A stretch of DNA of 64,000 nt from Novosphingobium sp. Lineage in GTDB: Bacteria > Pseudomonadota > Alphaproteobacteria > Sphingomonadales > Sphingomonadaceae. The translations under genes and the position numbers were made by a program. The stretch is from positions 124,001 through 188,000 of the forward strand of contig NZ_JAUYRV010000026.1 of the NCBI RefSeq assembly GCF_030696665.1, given 5' to 3'. The notes under the pieces are model-generated. The model ran no database searches. It worked only from the letters and a program-made list of their open reading frames with translations, and was not told the origin of the DNA. Each line of letters opens with the position of its first letter. The first letter of the stretch is position 1. Shown piece after piece: positions 42,101 through 49,087 of the stretch.

Positions 42101-43554
42101 TCGAGCAAACCGCCCTTGTCGGTCACGTTGAACTTGCCCTTGCGCGGCTGGAACCACGTGATGACGGTGGGGGCGACAAGGTGGAAGGCGAGGATGGTCT
42201 CGTAGATTTCGCCCCAGAACGGGCGACGCCAGCCAACTTGCTGCCGTTCAGACGCAACTTGCGAGCAGAACAGATGCGGCAGGGCATAGGCGAAGATCAG
42301 CGAGGCAGAAGCCTGAATGATGTTCTGGCCGAAGATCAGGTAGGCGAGCGGGCTGGTGAGGAACACGATGCGCGGCAGCGGAAACTGGAAGTGCAGCATG
42401 GCATTGAGGTAGCAAAGCCGTTGCTGCCACTTCAGGCCCTTGCCCAGCAGCGGATTGTCGATGCGCATGATCTGCGTCATCCCGCGCGCCCAGCGGATGC
42501 GCTGACCGATGTGGACGACTAGGCGTTCTGTGGCGAGGCCAGCTGACAGGCGCGCCGAGATATAGGCGGTGTTCCAGCCCATGCGCTGAAGTTTCAGCGC
42601 AGTATGGGCGTCTTCGGTCACCGTTTCGCCTGCAAAGCCGTTGGTCTGCATCAGCGCTTCACGGCGGATGACAGCGCACGATCCGCAGAAGAATGTGGCG
42701 TTCCACAGATCGTTGCCGTCCTGCACGGGGTTGTAGAACAGGTCGCCTTCGCCGGGCATATCGCGCACCGGGGCCAGATTGCGCTGCACCGGATCGGGCG
42801 AATAGAAGAAGTGCGGCGTCTGCATCAGCGCCAGTTTGGCGTCCTTCTGGAACCAGCCCAGCGTCAACTGCAGGAACGAGCGCGTGGGCACGTGGTCGCA
42901 GTCAAAAATCGCGATCAGCTCGCCGTCGGTCTTCTTCATCGCGGCGTTGAGATTGCCGGCCTTGGCGTGAAGGTTGTTGTCGCGCGTGATGTATCCGCAG
43001 CCTGCTTCGCGAGCGAAGGCGCGGAATTCTGGGCGGCGGCCATCGTCGAGGATGTAGACGTGGAAACGATCCGCCGGGTAATCCATGTCCATCGCCGCGT
43101 AGACCGTGTTGCGAACGATATCGAGGCTCTCGTTATAGGTGGGAACATAGACGTCGACCGTCGGCCACCGGTGCGGTTCGCCTTCGATCTCTACCGGCGG
43201 GCGTTCAAGCGGCCAGCTTGTTTGCAGGAAGCCCAGAAGCAGGAGCACCCATGCGTAAAGCTCTGCCAGATAAAGCCCGCTGCCGAACAGAAATTCGGGA
43301 AGGGTGTTGAACTGCAGCGTCTGCGTGGTGCGCCAGAACATATAGCGCGAGGACGTGAGGATCGCGAGGATGCCCAGCGTAAGCGCTGCCTTGCGAGAGC
43401 CGCGACGCGAAAGGATCATGGTGCCGACAACCGTGCCGCCTGCCATCAACCATTGCTGCTGCAGATCAAGCGGAACGCCGATCACGACTGCGGCCGCAAA
43501 AATCAGGGCGCCGAGGGCAAGCCACGGCGCAAGCTTTTGATAATAGCGGGTCAT
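39148..43554 (-). CDS. bcsAB: Fused cellulose synthase BcsA-BcsB
   Basis: A 1468-residue single polypeptide carrying both subunits. The BcsA half has membrane helices, a GT2 domain with DCD (IFDCDHVPTR), TED (GETVTEDAHTA) and QRIRWARG motifs, and a c-di-GMP-binding PilZ domain at about residues 550-655 (IRLQARLPV ... TDISMGGAAVDLP). From about residue 720 it continues as BcsB with carbohydrate-binding modules and a C-terminal anchor helix (LLMAMSTLLLALLLTGPAYLFF). It polymerises UDP-glucose and secretes the glucan through the inner membrane under c-di-GMP control. Fusion is known in some acetic acid bacteria; most species have two genes. Confidence 0.95.
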   Translation of the reverse strand: MTRYYQKLAPWLALGALIFAAAVVIGVPLDLQQQWLMAGGTVVGTMILSRRGSRKAALTLGILAILTSSRYMFWRTTQTLQFNTLPEFLFGSGLYLAELYAWVLLLLGFLQTSWPLERPPVEIEGEPHRWPTVDVYVPTYNESLDIVRNTVYAAMDMDYPADRFHVYILDDGRRPEFRAFAREAGCGYITRDNNLHAKAGNLNAAMKKTDGELIAIFDCDHVPTRSFLQLTLGWFQKDAKLALMQTPHFFYSPDPVQRNLAPVRDMPGEGDLFYNPVQDGNDLWNATFFCGSCAVIRREALMQTNGFAGETVTEDAHTALKLQRMGWNTAYISARLSAGLATERLVVHIGQRIRWARGMTQIMRIDNPLLGKGLKWQQRLCYLNAMLHFQFPLPRIVFLTSPLAYLIFGQNIIQASASLIFAYALPHLFCSQVASERQQVGWRRPFWGEIYETILAFHLVAPTVITWFQPRKGKFNVTDKGGLLDRTYFDWAIVKPHLITVGLLVGGMLLAISKYLFFPQYFNVQLDTLALNLAWAGFSLILLLAAVSVARETRQARQEIRLQARLPVTVHFASGHVAKGETTDISMGGAAVDLPTGVAPLDVPVTHIILSTGSENLAIRVDQVRRRDGFVSVKFLPLENIAARQLVRAIMGRADEWQRTAPPERVAGLRSLQDIIVIDAMTVKRALRLNFAERRAFKAEDAANAKAVAETKRNFAAAPLAKAAGLAFALATAGYALLPGTVRAAPAAAPAVATAPTPTTALTAERLTFKDLRIRNAIRLQGTRGEISIPFGLRQDQVVSAASITLQAAWSPALLGDSSQLVVIVNGEVAQIVPLRAENSGGQVITVPVNPALFLPGDNQLNLRLIGHYARDCEDPFSSLLWANISNTRSWLDLTTQHLPLRPDLSRLPAPFFDKGVNSALKVPFVFAAQPRAGELEAAAPIASWLGSLASYRGFAFKPAFGDIPMGNAVVFLNRNGAMPELGLSITGPSAAVIANPRDNTGTLLVIMGRDNAELRLAASAIATGKGVFGGTRMSFDGARIPTWPRYGAPRWLTTDRPIRLGELVEPFALQGMGLPPGPLTARFRVAPDLFFWPRQGGEIDLRYRYPVANWLDRDASRLDVSLNGQYLKTLPLSGNWWSGLFGTEGAASHDSNQSVVLPRYALFGQNEIVFDYNLIVANKQKCTGMLPDNVRVSVLPQSVIDLTDAYHGIEMPDLAPFAGAGYPFTVRPDLAETTVIMSGAPSAASVEAFLGLMGRFGDTTGAAATGVTVTDRIEPSRLADQDILVIGNSSLAGAEQFFANAPVRYESGGLKVAQRSPLQYVGALLSNRDQADPEEVAAIVQSARAFSGIASFRSPYAKDRTVVALLADDVRQLPLLVDGLADPKINAQIQGDLSVTSGDGMASYAVGPTYWVGSLPVWMKVAYWFSKRPLLMAMSTLLLALLLTGPAYLFFSRQAKARLATNDEKDA

Positions 43555-44279
43555 GCAGCGTTGCTTCTCGATGGCCGAATGCCGGTTGCCTCGACCGGCA
43601 GGGACGGGGCGGCAAGCAGTGCGATCCTGCCCGCGATTGCCCCAATATCGGCAAGGGCGGCGCTCGCAGGGGAATGGCGTGCGAGCGGTTGCATCATCGC
43701 GCCGGCTTCTGCGACCGCCTCATCGGCATGGATGGTGGCGATCAGCCGGGGACCAAGAAGCTCGCGCACGAAGCTGGCAGTGTGCCGCCCAAGCCGCCGG
43801 GTGTCGTCGCAACGGTTAAGGACGAAGACAGTCTCGGCAGGCAGGCTGTCGAGCGCGGCAGGCAAATGATAGAGGCACTCAGCCGAGGGCACGAGAACGC
43901 AGATTTCGAGATCGGCATGAGGCCGCAGTTGCACCGCTGCGCCGGGATCGGCTCCTGACAGGTCGGCAATGTGGACCACTTCGCCAGTGAAGCTGAAATC
44001 ACCGCTCGACAGCCCCTCGCCCAGATCCTTGCTTACTGCCTGTGGGGCGGCATTGAGGAGGCGCACGCCGTGGATCGGTCCAGTCGCAGCAGCGGGTGCA
44101 TCGAAGCCAGGCACGGGTTGGCGCGGATCAAGTCCGAAATGCAGGCCAAGCGTGCTGGCCTGCGAAAGATCAAGCACCACAGTGGAGTGCCCGCCGGAAG
44201 CGATAGTCATGGCGAGGTTTGCTGCGATGCTGGTTACTCCAACACCGCCACGCAGGCCGGAAATCATAACCAGAGCCAT
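43551..44279 (-). CDS. bcsQ: BcsQ-like MinD/ParA-family ATPase
   Basis: A 242-residue P-loop protein. The deviant Walker A reads GLRGGVGVTSIAAN, lacking the usual lysines but similar to the RGGVGTT form of E. coli BcsQ. The switch-like VVLDLSQAS and VHIADLSGAD strands follow. BcsQ helps assemble and localise the synthase at the membrane. Overlaps with the genes on both sides (1 nt upstream, 4 nt with bcsAB) show strong translational coupling in the operon. Confidence 0.85.
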   Translation of the reverse strand: MALVMISGLRGGVGVTSIAANLAMTIASGGHSTVVLDLSQASTLGLHFGLDPRQPVPGFDAPAAATGPIHGVRLLNAAPQAVSKDLGEGLSSGDFSFTGEVVHIADLSGADPGAAVQLRPHADLEICVLVPSAECLYHLPAALDSLPAETVFVLNRCDDTRRLGRHTASFVRELLGPRLIATIHADEAVAEAGAMMQPLARHSPASAALADIGAIAGRIALLAAPSLPVEATGIRPSRSNAA

Positions 44280-44596
44280 CAGATCAATCCCGTCTTTGCC
44301 GCTGACGATATCCGCGCAAGCAGGCCGCGCACGTCACCGCCCGGGTTTTCGGCACGTGCAGAGTCGTCGCTGCGATACTTGCCGGACAGCACCGACCCTA
44401 TCGATGGCGCTTGCGAATCCGATTGAGGAAGGCCGATGGATGAATTGTTTGCGCTGTTTTCAAATACGCGCGGATCACGGATGACAGCTTCGAAGACGGG
44501 CCAGGTCTCAAGTTCCGAAAAACGATCGGAAAATTCTTTGTACTTGAACTGGCTCCGGCCCATTCGATCGAGCAACGTCTTTACATCGGTGCGCAT
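44279..44596 (-). CDS. BcsR/BcsP-like cellulose regulatory protein
   Basis: A 105-residue protein at the head of the bcs operon. It opens MRTDVKTLLDRMGRSQFKYKEF and continues SELETWPVFEAVIRD, which follows the BcsR/BcsP pattern (an I/V-xx-LL start, a Y-x-E/D-F/I turn and a W-P-hydrophobic block). A similar short motif recurs at the C-terminus (DVRGLLARISSAA). BcsR with BcsQ regulates synthase assembly. I chose this ATG because GGAGG lies about 8 nt upstream; longer in-frame starts at 44746 and 44821 lack ribosome sites. Confidence 0.7.
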   Translation of the reverse strand: MRTDVKTLLDRMGRSQFKYKEFSDRFSELETWPVFEAVIRDPRVFENSANNSSIGLPQSDSQAPSIGSVLSGKYRSDDSARAENPGGDVRGLLARISSAAKTGLI

Positions 44597-44962
44597 TTGC
44601 CTGCCTCCGGACACGATTTCGCCAAGCTCGTCCTTCAGGATGTCTTTCGGATGCAGCACGGCCAAGTCCTTAGTAAATTCACGTAATTCCTCGCAGGGAA
44701 TGGTAAACATGAAGATAATGAAGGAAAATTTATCCAGTAAAATCATTGAGTCACGGTTTTGGGGCCGCGCGCCGGTCTCTGGCTGTTGATCGACAAGGCG
44801 CGTGAACCGTTGATGCGCCATAACGTGCGTTGGCAGGCGAGGGGGTGATTGGCAGGAGCGGGCAAAAAAAGCCCGCTTACCCAGTTGACCATGTGCCCCG
44901 GCAAGGTTAGAGGCGCGCCCTACCGAACGGACAGCTGCCAGGCTTGGCACTGACCGAAACGG
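44597..44962. other. Upstream region of the bcs operon, no gene seen
   Basis: These 366 bp between the bcsR-like start and the tRNA contain no supported gene. They should hold the bcs promoter. An AT-rich stretch lies near 44685-44750 and a strong hairpin at 44857-44877. Confidence 0.6.
44857..44877. terminator. AGCGGGC-A7-GCCCGCT hairpin
   Basis: A perfect 7-bp stem with an all-A loop (all-T on the other strand), 85 bp before the tRNA gene. Without a T-tract outside the stem, its termination role is uncertain. Confidence 0.4.
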
Positions 44963-45039
44963 GGCGGAGTAGCTCAGCTGGTTAGAGCAGCGGAATCATA
45001 ATCCGCGTGTCGGGGGTTCGAGTCCCTCCTCCGCTACCA
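44963..45039 (+). tRNA. tRNA-Met (CAT), elongator type
   Basis: A 77-nt cloverleaf with encoded CCA. The acceptor GGCGGAG pairs with CTCCGCT (first pair G-T). The anticodon stem GCGGA/TCCGC encloses the loop ATCATAA with anticodon CAT at 44997-44999. The T arm carries GGTTCGAGTCC. The loop sequence is that of elongator tRNA-Met; a tRNA-Ile2 read by lysidine-modified CAT cannot be fully excluded. It is the integration target of the downstream integrase. Confidence 0.95.
45011..45039 (+). other. Probable attachment site (tRNA 3' end)
   Basis: The T-arm to CCA segment is the usual crossover target for P4-type integrases. A matching direct repeat at the far island end was not found in this window and should lie to the right of it. 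Confidence 0.5.
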
Positions 45040-45173
45040 TCCCGGATTGTCCACCGGTGGCCCACTGAGGCCACTGGCAGACATTTTTCGAGGAAAATCA
45101 AATATTTTTCGCGTCCCGTTGCGTACGCCGGCGTCCCGGTGCGACCCGCTGCGGCCACCCACGGCGATTTGGA

Positions 45174-45228
45174 TTGGGGGTATTTTGGGGGTATTTTTCG
45201 GCTGTCCCCAAAACAGGCGATACCCCCA
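45174..45228. repeat. TTGGGGGTATT direct repeat plus inverted copy before the integrase
   Basis: TTGGGGGTATT occurs twice in perfect tandem at 45174-45195, and the inverted core ATACCCCCA lies at 45220-45228, 2 nt before the integrase ATG. These could be arm-type binding sites for the integrase or an autoregulatory operator. Confidence 0.6.
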
Positions 45229-45229
45229 G

Positions 45230-46555
45230 ATGGCTTTGAAAGAACTTGAGGTCAAATACGCCACCAAGCGGCAGCGCCCCTACAAGCTGTCCGATGGAGA
45301 AGGCCTGCACCTGCTCGTCCAGCCGAACGGATCGAAGCTCTGGCGCCTGAAATACCGCTTCGACGGCAAGGAAAAACTGCTGAGCTTCGGCAAATATCCG
45401 ACCGTCACGCTGGCGATCGCCCGCGAGAAGCGGACCGAAGCCAAGCGGCTGCTCGATCAGGGTGAGGACCCCGCCGAGGCCAGGAAGCGGGCGAAGAAGC
45501 AGAGGGCCGCGCTCAAGCTGTTCGAAGAGATTGCGCGGGCCTGGCACGCCAATCGTATTGAAGGGCTGGACTCGGCCCATGCCCTGCGCGTCATCAACCG
45601 GATGGAGCGCGACGTCTTTCCGGTCATCGGGAAGCGTCCGATCACGGAAATCGACCCGCCCGAGATTCTCGAGATGATCCGCGCGGTCGAAGCGCGCGGC
45701 GCCCTCGATATCGCCCGTCGCCTCAAGCAGAACGTCAGCCAGATCTATCGCTTCGCGATCGCGAGCGGCTGGGCGACCATCGATCCGACGCTCGGCCTCA
45801 ACGATGCGCTCAAGCCCAAGCCGCCCGTCAGGCACATGGCGCGCGTGCCGCTCGCGGAGTTTCCGAAGCTGGTGCGGGCGATCTTCGCCTATGACGGCGA
45901 GGACACGCCGCGCCGCCGCGAGATCACCCGTGACGCGCTGCTGTTCACCTTGCTCACATGGGTCCGAACCAGCGAAACCCGCTTCGCGGCCAGGGACGAG
46001 TTCGAGGATCTCTATGGACCGAACCCGCTATGGCGTCTGTCGCCGGAGCGCATGAAGATGGAACGTGAGCATCTTGTTCCGCTGTCCCGCCAGGCCGCAA
46101 TGATCGTTCAGCGCCGCTTGCAGGCGACGAACGATGCGTTCCTCTTTCCCGGAGCCAAGCCTGGAAAGCCTATTTCCGAGAACACCATGATCTATGCCTG
46201 CTACCGCATGGGCTATCTTGGCCGGCAGACGGTGCATGGGTTTCGGGGGCTCGGCTCGACCTGGGCGAACGAAGCCGAACGCTACAAGCCCGACTGGATC
46301 GAGATGGCGCTCGCCCACGAGGATGAGGACGAAGTGCGCGGCGCCTATAACAGCGCGCTCTATCTCACCCCGCGAAGGCGGATGCTGCAAGATTGGGCCG
46401 ACGTGATCGACGCGGCAACCGCAGTGTCGGATGTCGAGAAGGATCCTATCGAGTTCTCACAGCTCACGGGCTGTTCTGCGCCCATCCAGCGCTTGCCGCC
46501 GAGCGACCGGAGACAGCCGTATTGGCAGCGCCCTCGTTGGGCGGCTTCGCGATAA
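45230..46555 (+). CDS. P4-type tyrosine recombinase (island integrase)
   Basis: A 441-residue integrase with an N-terminal DUF4102 arm-binding domain (YKLSDGEGLHLLVQPNGSKL and GKEKLLSFGKYP), a core-binding domain and a tyrosine recombinase catalytic domain. Catalytic residues visible are Arg at about residue 245 (WVRTSET), HxxR at about 334 (VHGFRGLGS), His at about 363 (ALAHEDED) and the nucleophile Tyr at about 371 (RGAYNSAL). It lies 190 bp after tRNA-Met, its likely target. No clear ribosome site precedes the ATG, so a start further upstream remains possible. The catalytic set looks intact. Confidence 0.92.
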   Translation: MALKELEVKYATKRQRPYKLSDGEGLHLLVQPNGSKLWRLKYRFDGKEKLLSFGKYPTVTLAIAREKRTEAKRLLDQGEDPAEARKRAKKQRAALKLFEEIARAWHANRIEGLDSAHALRVINRMERDVFPVIGKRPITEIDPPEILEMIRAVEARGALDIARRLKQNVSQIYRFAIASGWATIDPTLGLNDALKPKPPVRHMARVPLAEFPKLVRAIFAYDGEDTPRRREITRDALLFTLLTWVRTSETRFAARDEFEDLYGPNPLWRLSPERMKMEREHLVPLSRQAAMIVQRRLQATNDAFLFPGAKPGKPISENTMIYACYRMGYLGRQTVHGFRGLGSTWANEAERYKPDWIEMALAHEDEDEVRGAYNSALYLTPRRRMLQDWADVIDAATAVSDVEKDPIEFSQLTGCSAPIQRLPPSDRRQPYWQRPRWAASR

Positions 46556-46774
46556 GCGTCACGGCTCGGAACCGCTGATTAAGAGCGCGGCTTTCCACCA
46601 TAATTATTATAAACGTCAGTTACTTAGATGCATCCGTGAATAGTGGGACTGAACAATAAGAAGCAGTATCGTATCATATCCTACCATGCCCTACGTCACA
46701 AATTCACCTACGTCGGAAGAGCGCCCTCATGGCGGACATTCGTTCAATCAAGCAGGCAATCACGGTGAGCGGCA

Positions 46775-47482
46775 TCAACCATCGAGCTTGCCAATGCCCT
46801 GTACCCTAAGACACGATAACAATCCCCCCACGCAAAAGTCCTCCATGGCCTTCAGGGTCACCGAGATGTTCCGTGAAGAAAGTCGCCCACCCGACATGTG
46901 ATCGATCCGGCGATTGTCGGCGAATGTGTACAGCGTACAGCTCAGAATAAACTGATAGGCCTGCAAGGCATCATCGCGCGATGACTTTGGTTTGATAGAT
47001 ATCATCGCCTCGACATATCGGCGAGATATTTCATCAAATAGCGGTGCAACTATTTCGTCCATCCAGAGTTGCACGCCTGCTATCTGTGAGATGAGGCGAC
47101 AATAATTCATCCACCCCGGCTCACCGGATTCAAAACGGCTCAAGAGGGGGCCGTAAAATGCGCGGATGAGAAGTCGAGCCGATGCTTCCGGGCGATCTGG
47201 ATCGAGGTCCAGCTCCGCAAGCCTTCGCAGCCGCTCTTCGTTCAACCACGCGCTGCGGCGTTCTATGACTTCCGTGAACAGCGCTTCCTTGGTTCCAAAA
47301 TGATAATTCACAGCGGCGAGCCGTGTGGACGCTGCATCCGTTATTTCTCGCACCGAAACGCCGAAATAGCCCCGGTCCGCGAACAGCGACTCGGCGGCGT
47401 CCAGGATCTGCTCGCGCAGATCCGGTCGTTCCGTTTGCGGCTTGGAGATTGCCTTTTTTGGCTTAATATCTGGTAATTTCAA
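46775..47482 (-). CDS. TetR/CecR-type transcriptional regulator
   Basis: A 235-residue TetR-family regulator. The helix-turn-helix is at about residues 40-70 (VSVREITDAASTRLAAVNYHFGTKEALFTEVI) and the ligand domain, of the longer CecR-like type, follows. There is no ATG before the DNA-binding domain; a TTG with a GGGGGAG ribosome site about 9 nt upstream is the best start. It is divergent from the catabolic genes, and a palindrome lying between a promoter's -35 and -10 elements in the shared gap is its probable operator. It probably represses the cluster until a pathway ligand binds. Confidence 0.85.
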   Translation of the reverse strand: MKLPDIKPKKAISKPQTERPDLREQILDAAESLFADRGYFGVSVREITDAASTRLAAVNYHFGTKEALFTEVIERRSAWLNEERLRRLAELDLDPDRPEASARLLIRAFYGPLLSRFESGEPGWMNYCRLISQIAGVQLWMDEIVAPLFDEISRRYVEAMISIKPKSSRDDALQAYQFILSCTLYTFADNRRIDHMSGGRLSSRNISVTLKAMEDFCVGGLLSCLRVQGIGKLDG

Positions 47483-47510
47483 TCATCTTCTCCCCCAAAA
47501 GCGCCCCGAA

Positions 47511-47541
47511 TTGACATGTGAGTGGAACGTTCGTATCACTC
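47511..47541 (+). promoter_or_regulatory. Sigma-70-type promoter with embedded operator palindrome
   Basis: TTGACA at 47511-47516 and TATCAC at 47534-47539 are spaced by 17 bp. Between and over them lie the outer inverted repeat GAGTG (47520) / CACTC (47537) and the perfect palindrome GAACGTTC (47525-47532). A bound TetR dimer would block the promoter of the amidohydrolase gene starting 64 bp downstream. Confidence 0.6.
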
Positions 47542-47604
47542 GATCAAGGACGCGCAGCCTACGCTGGCTTCCGTCACAAAAATAGATGGTAGGGGAACGA
47601 AACT

Positions 47605-49023
47605 GTGAGACCGATCCTGATCCGTAACGGCTATGTCATCACCGGCGATCCTGCGATCGGCGACGTGCCCAGTGGGGATGTTTTGATCGTGAACGGACGC
47701 ATCGCTGAGATCGGTCAAAACCTTCACCATGATGAGGCAGAGGAGATCGACGCGACCGGCACGATTGTAATGCCAGGCATGGTCGATACGCATCGGCATA
47801 CTTGGCAGACTCAGCTACGCGCGATTTGCGCCGACATGAGCCTCATGCAGTATATGCGCTGCATCCGCTTCAACATCTCGCCCGTCTATACGCCAGAAGA
47901 TGTCTATGTGGGCAATTATATCGGCGCCCTAGAAGCTCTGAACGCCGGGATCACGACGCTCTATGACTTCTCACATACGTCGCACAGTCCGGAACATGCC
48001 GATGAGGCCATCCGCGGCCTGCGGGACGCCCGGATTGCTGGCCTCTATGCCTACGGCTTCTATCCAGCACCGGTCGACCGGCCTTATTTTACGAGCGTCG
48101 ACCAACGCATCGCCGATGCGGAACGGATAAGGACGCAGCATTTTTCGTCGGACGATCAGCGGCTGGGCATGGCGGTCGCGATCACCGAGGTCGGGATGTA
48201 TCCGTTCGATTCGACGCGTAAGGAGATCATGACAGGCCGCCGACTTGGCGTGCAGCAAACAATTCACACGAACTGTTTCTGGGGCTCCGCTTTTTGCAGC
48301 GGTATAGAGGAACTCGCGGCGGCCGGACTCCTTGGACCCGACCAGGTCCATGTGCATTGCAATTCCGTGACAGACAACGAACTTCGCCTGCTCGCCGATA
48401 ATGGCGCCAAGGTTTCATGCACGCCCGATACGGAACTGCAGATGGGCATGGGCCACCCCTTGATCGGCCGCGCCCACGATGTCGGCATCAAGCCTACACT
48501 TGGGGCCGACGTTATCTCCTGCAACGGTGGCGACCTACTCACGCAGGCACGCCTCGGTCTTCAAGACGCGCGCGTCCTGGCCAACGATCCGGTCAATGCG
48601 CAAGGTCGGATGCCTGAGGATATCCCATTCAAGGTACGTGACGCGATCGCGTGGATGACGATCAACGGCGCGGAAGCGATGGGTCTTGATCATCGCACGG
48701 GATCGCTCACGCCGGGCAAGGATGGCGATATCGTTCTCATCGCGCCCAACGACTTCAACCTCATGCCGCTGAACGACATGGTGGGCGCGGTCGTGCTGCA
48801 GGCTAACGTTTCCAACATCGATACGGTGGTCCTGCGCGGCGAGGTCGTGAAGCGCCACGGTCGCTTGACTGGCGTCGACTTCAAGCAGTTGCTCCGCATG
48901 GCGGAGGGCTCGCGCGAGCGGATCATGGAGCAGGCCCTGCGTCGCGGTCCGCTCGTTCCGCCGCCCAACACCACGGCAATGGCAGAGATGGAGGAGACCG
49001 CGCGCCAGAACCTGGCCGCATAG
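47605..49023 (+). CDS. TRZ/ATZ-type amidohydrolase (8-oxoguanine/cytosine deaminase-like)
   Basis: A 472-residue metal-dependent hydrolase. The HxH motif is at residues 63 and 65 (VDTHRHTWQ), a second His segment is GVQQTIHTNCF, a third lies in QVHVHCNS, and the catalytic Asp is in TLGADVISCNGG. The family deaminates or dechlorinates N-heterocycles and hydrolyses cyclic amides. GTG is the start, with an AGGGGAA ribosome site. It is the first gene under the TetR-controlled promoter, and a TonB receptor follows after 64 bp, so substrate uptake and initial hydrolysis seem linked. The actual substrate is unknown. Confidence 0.85.
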   Translation: MRPILIRNGYVITGDPAIGDVPSGDVLIVNGRIAEIGQNLHHDEAEEIDATGTIVMPGMVDTHRHTWQTQLRAICADMSLMQYMRCIRFNISPVYTPEDVYVGNYIGALEALNAGITTLYDFSHTSHSPEHADEAIRGLRDARIAGLYAYGFYPAPVDRPYFTSVDQRIADAERIRTQHFSSDDQRLGMAVAITEVGMYPFDSTRKEIMTGRRLGVQQTIHTNCFWGSAFCSGIEELAAAGLLGPDQVHVHCNSVTDNELRLLADNGAKVSCTPDTELQMGMGHPLIGRAHDVGIKPTLGADVISCNGGDLLTQARLGLQDARVLANDPVNAQGRMPEDIPFKVRDAIAWMTINGAEAMGLDHRTGSLTPGKDGDIVLIAPNDFNLMPLNDMVGAVVLQANVSNIDTVVLRGEVVKRHGRLTGVDFKQLLRMAEGSRERIMEQALRRGPLVPPPNTTAMAEMEETARQNLAA

Positions 49024-49087
49024 CGGGGTAGGAAACCAAAGGCGCCGCATGAACCGCGTCGGCGTCCAACGAGGAGGGGATTACGAA

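Noticed and set aside
43551..44279. Missing Walker A lysines in BcsQ as a sign of decay
   Set aside because: E. coli BcsQ has a similar RGGVGTT loop, so this is normal for the family.
44597..44950. N-terminal extension of the BcsR-like protein by up to 118 residues
   Set aside because: The extra part has no ribosome site or family similarity, whereas a GGAGG site sits correctly before the ATG at 44596.
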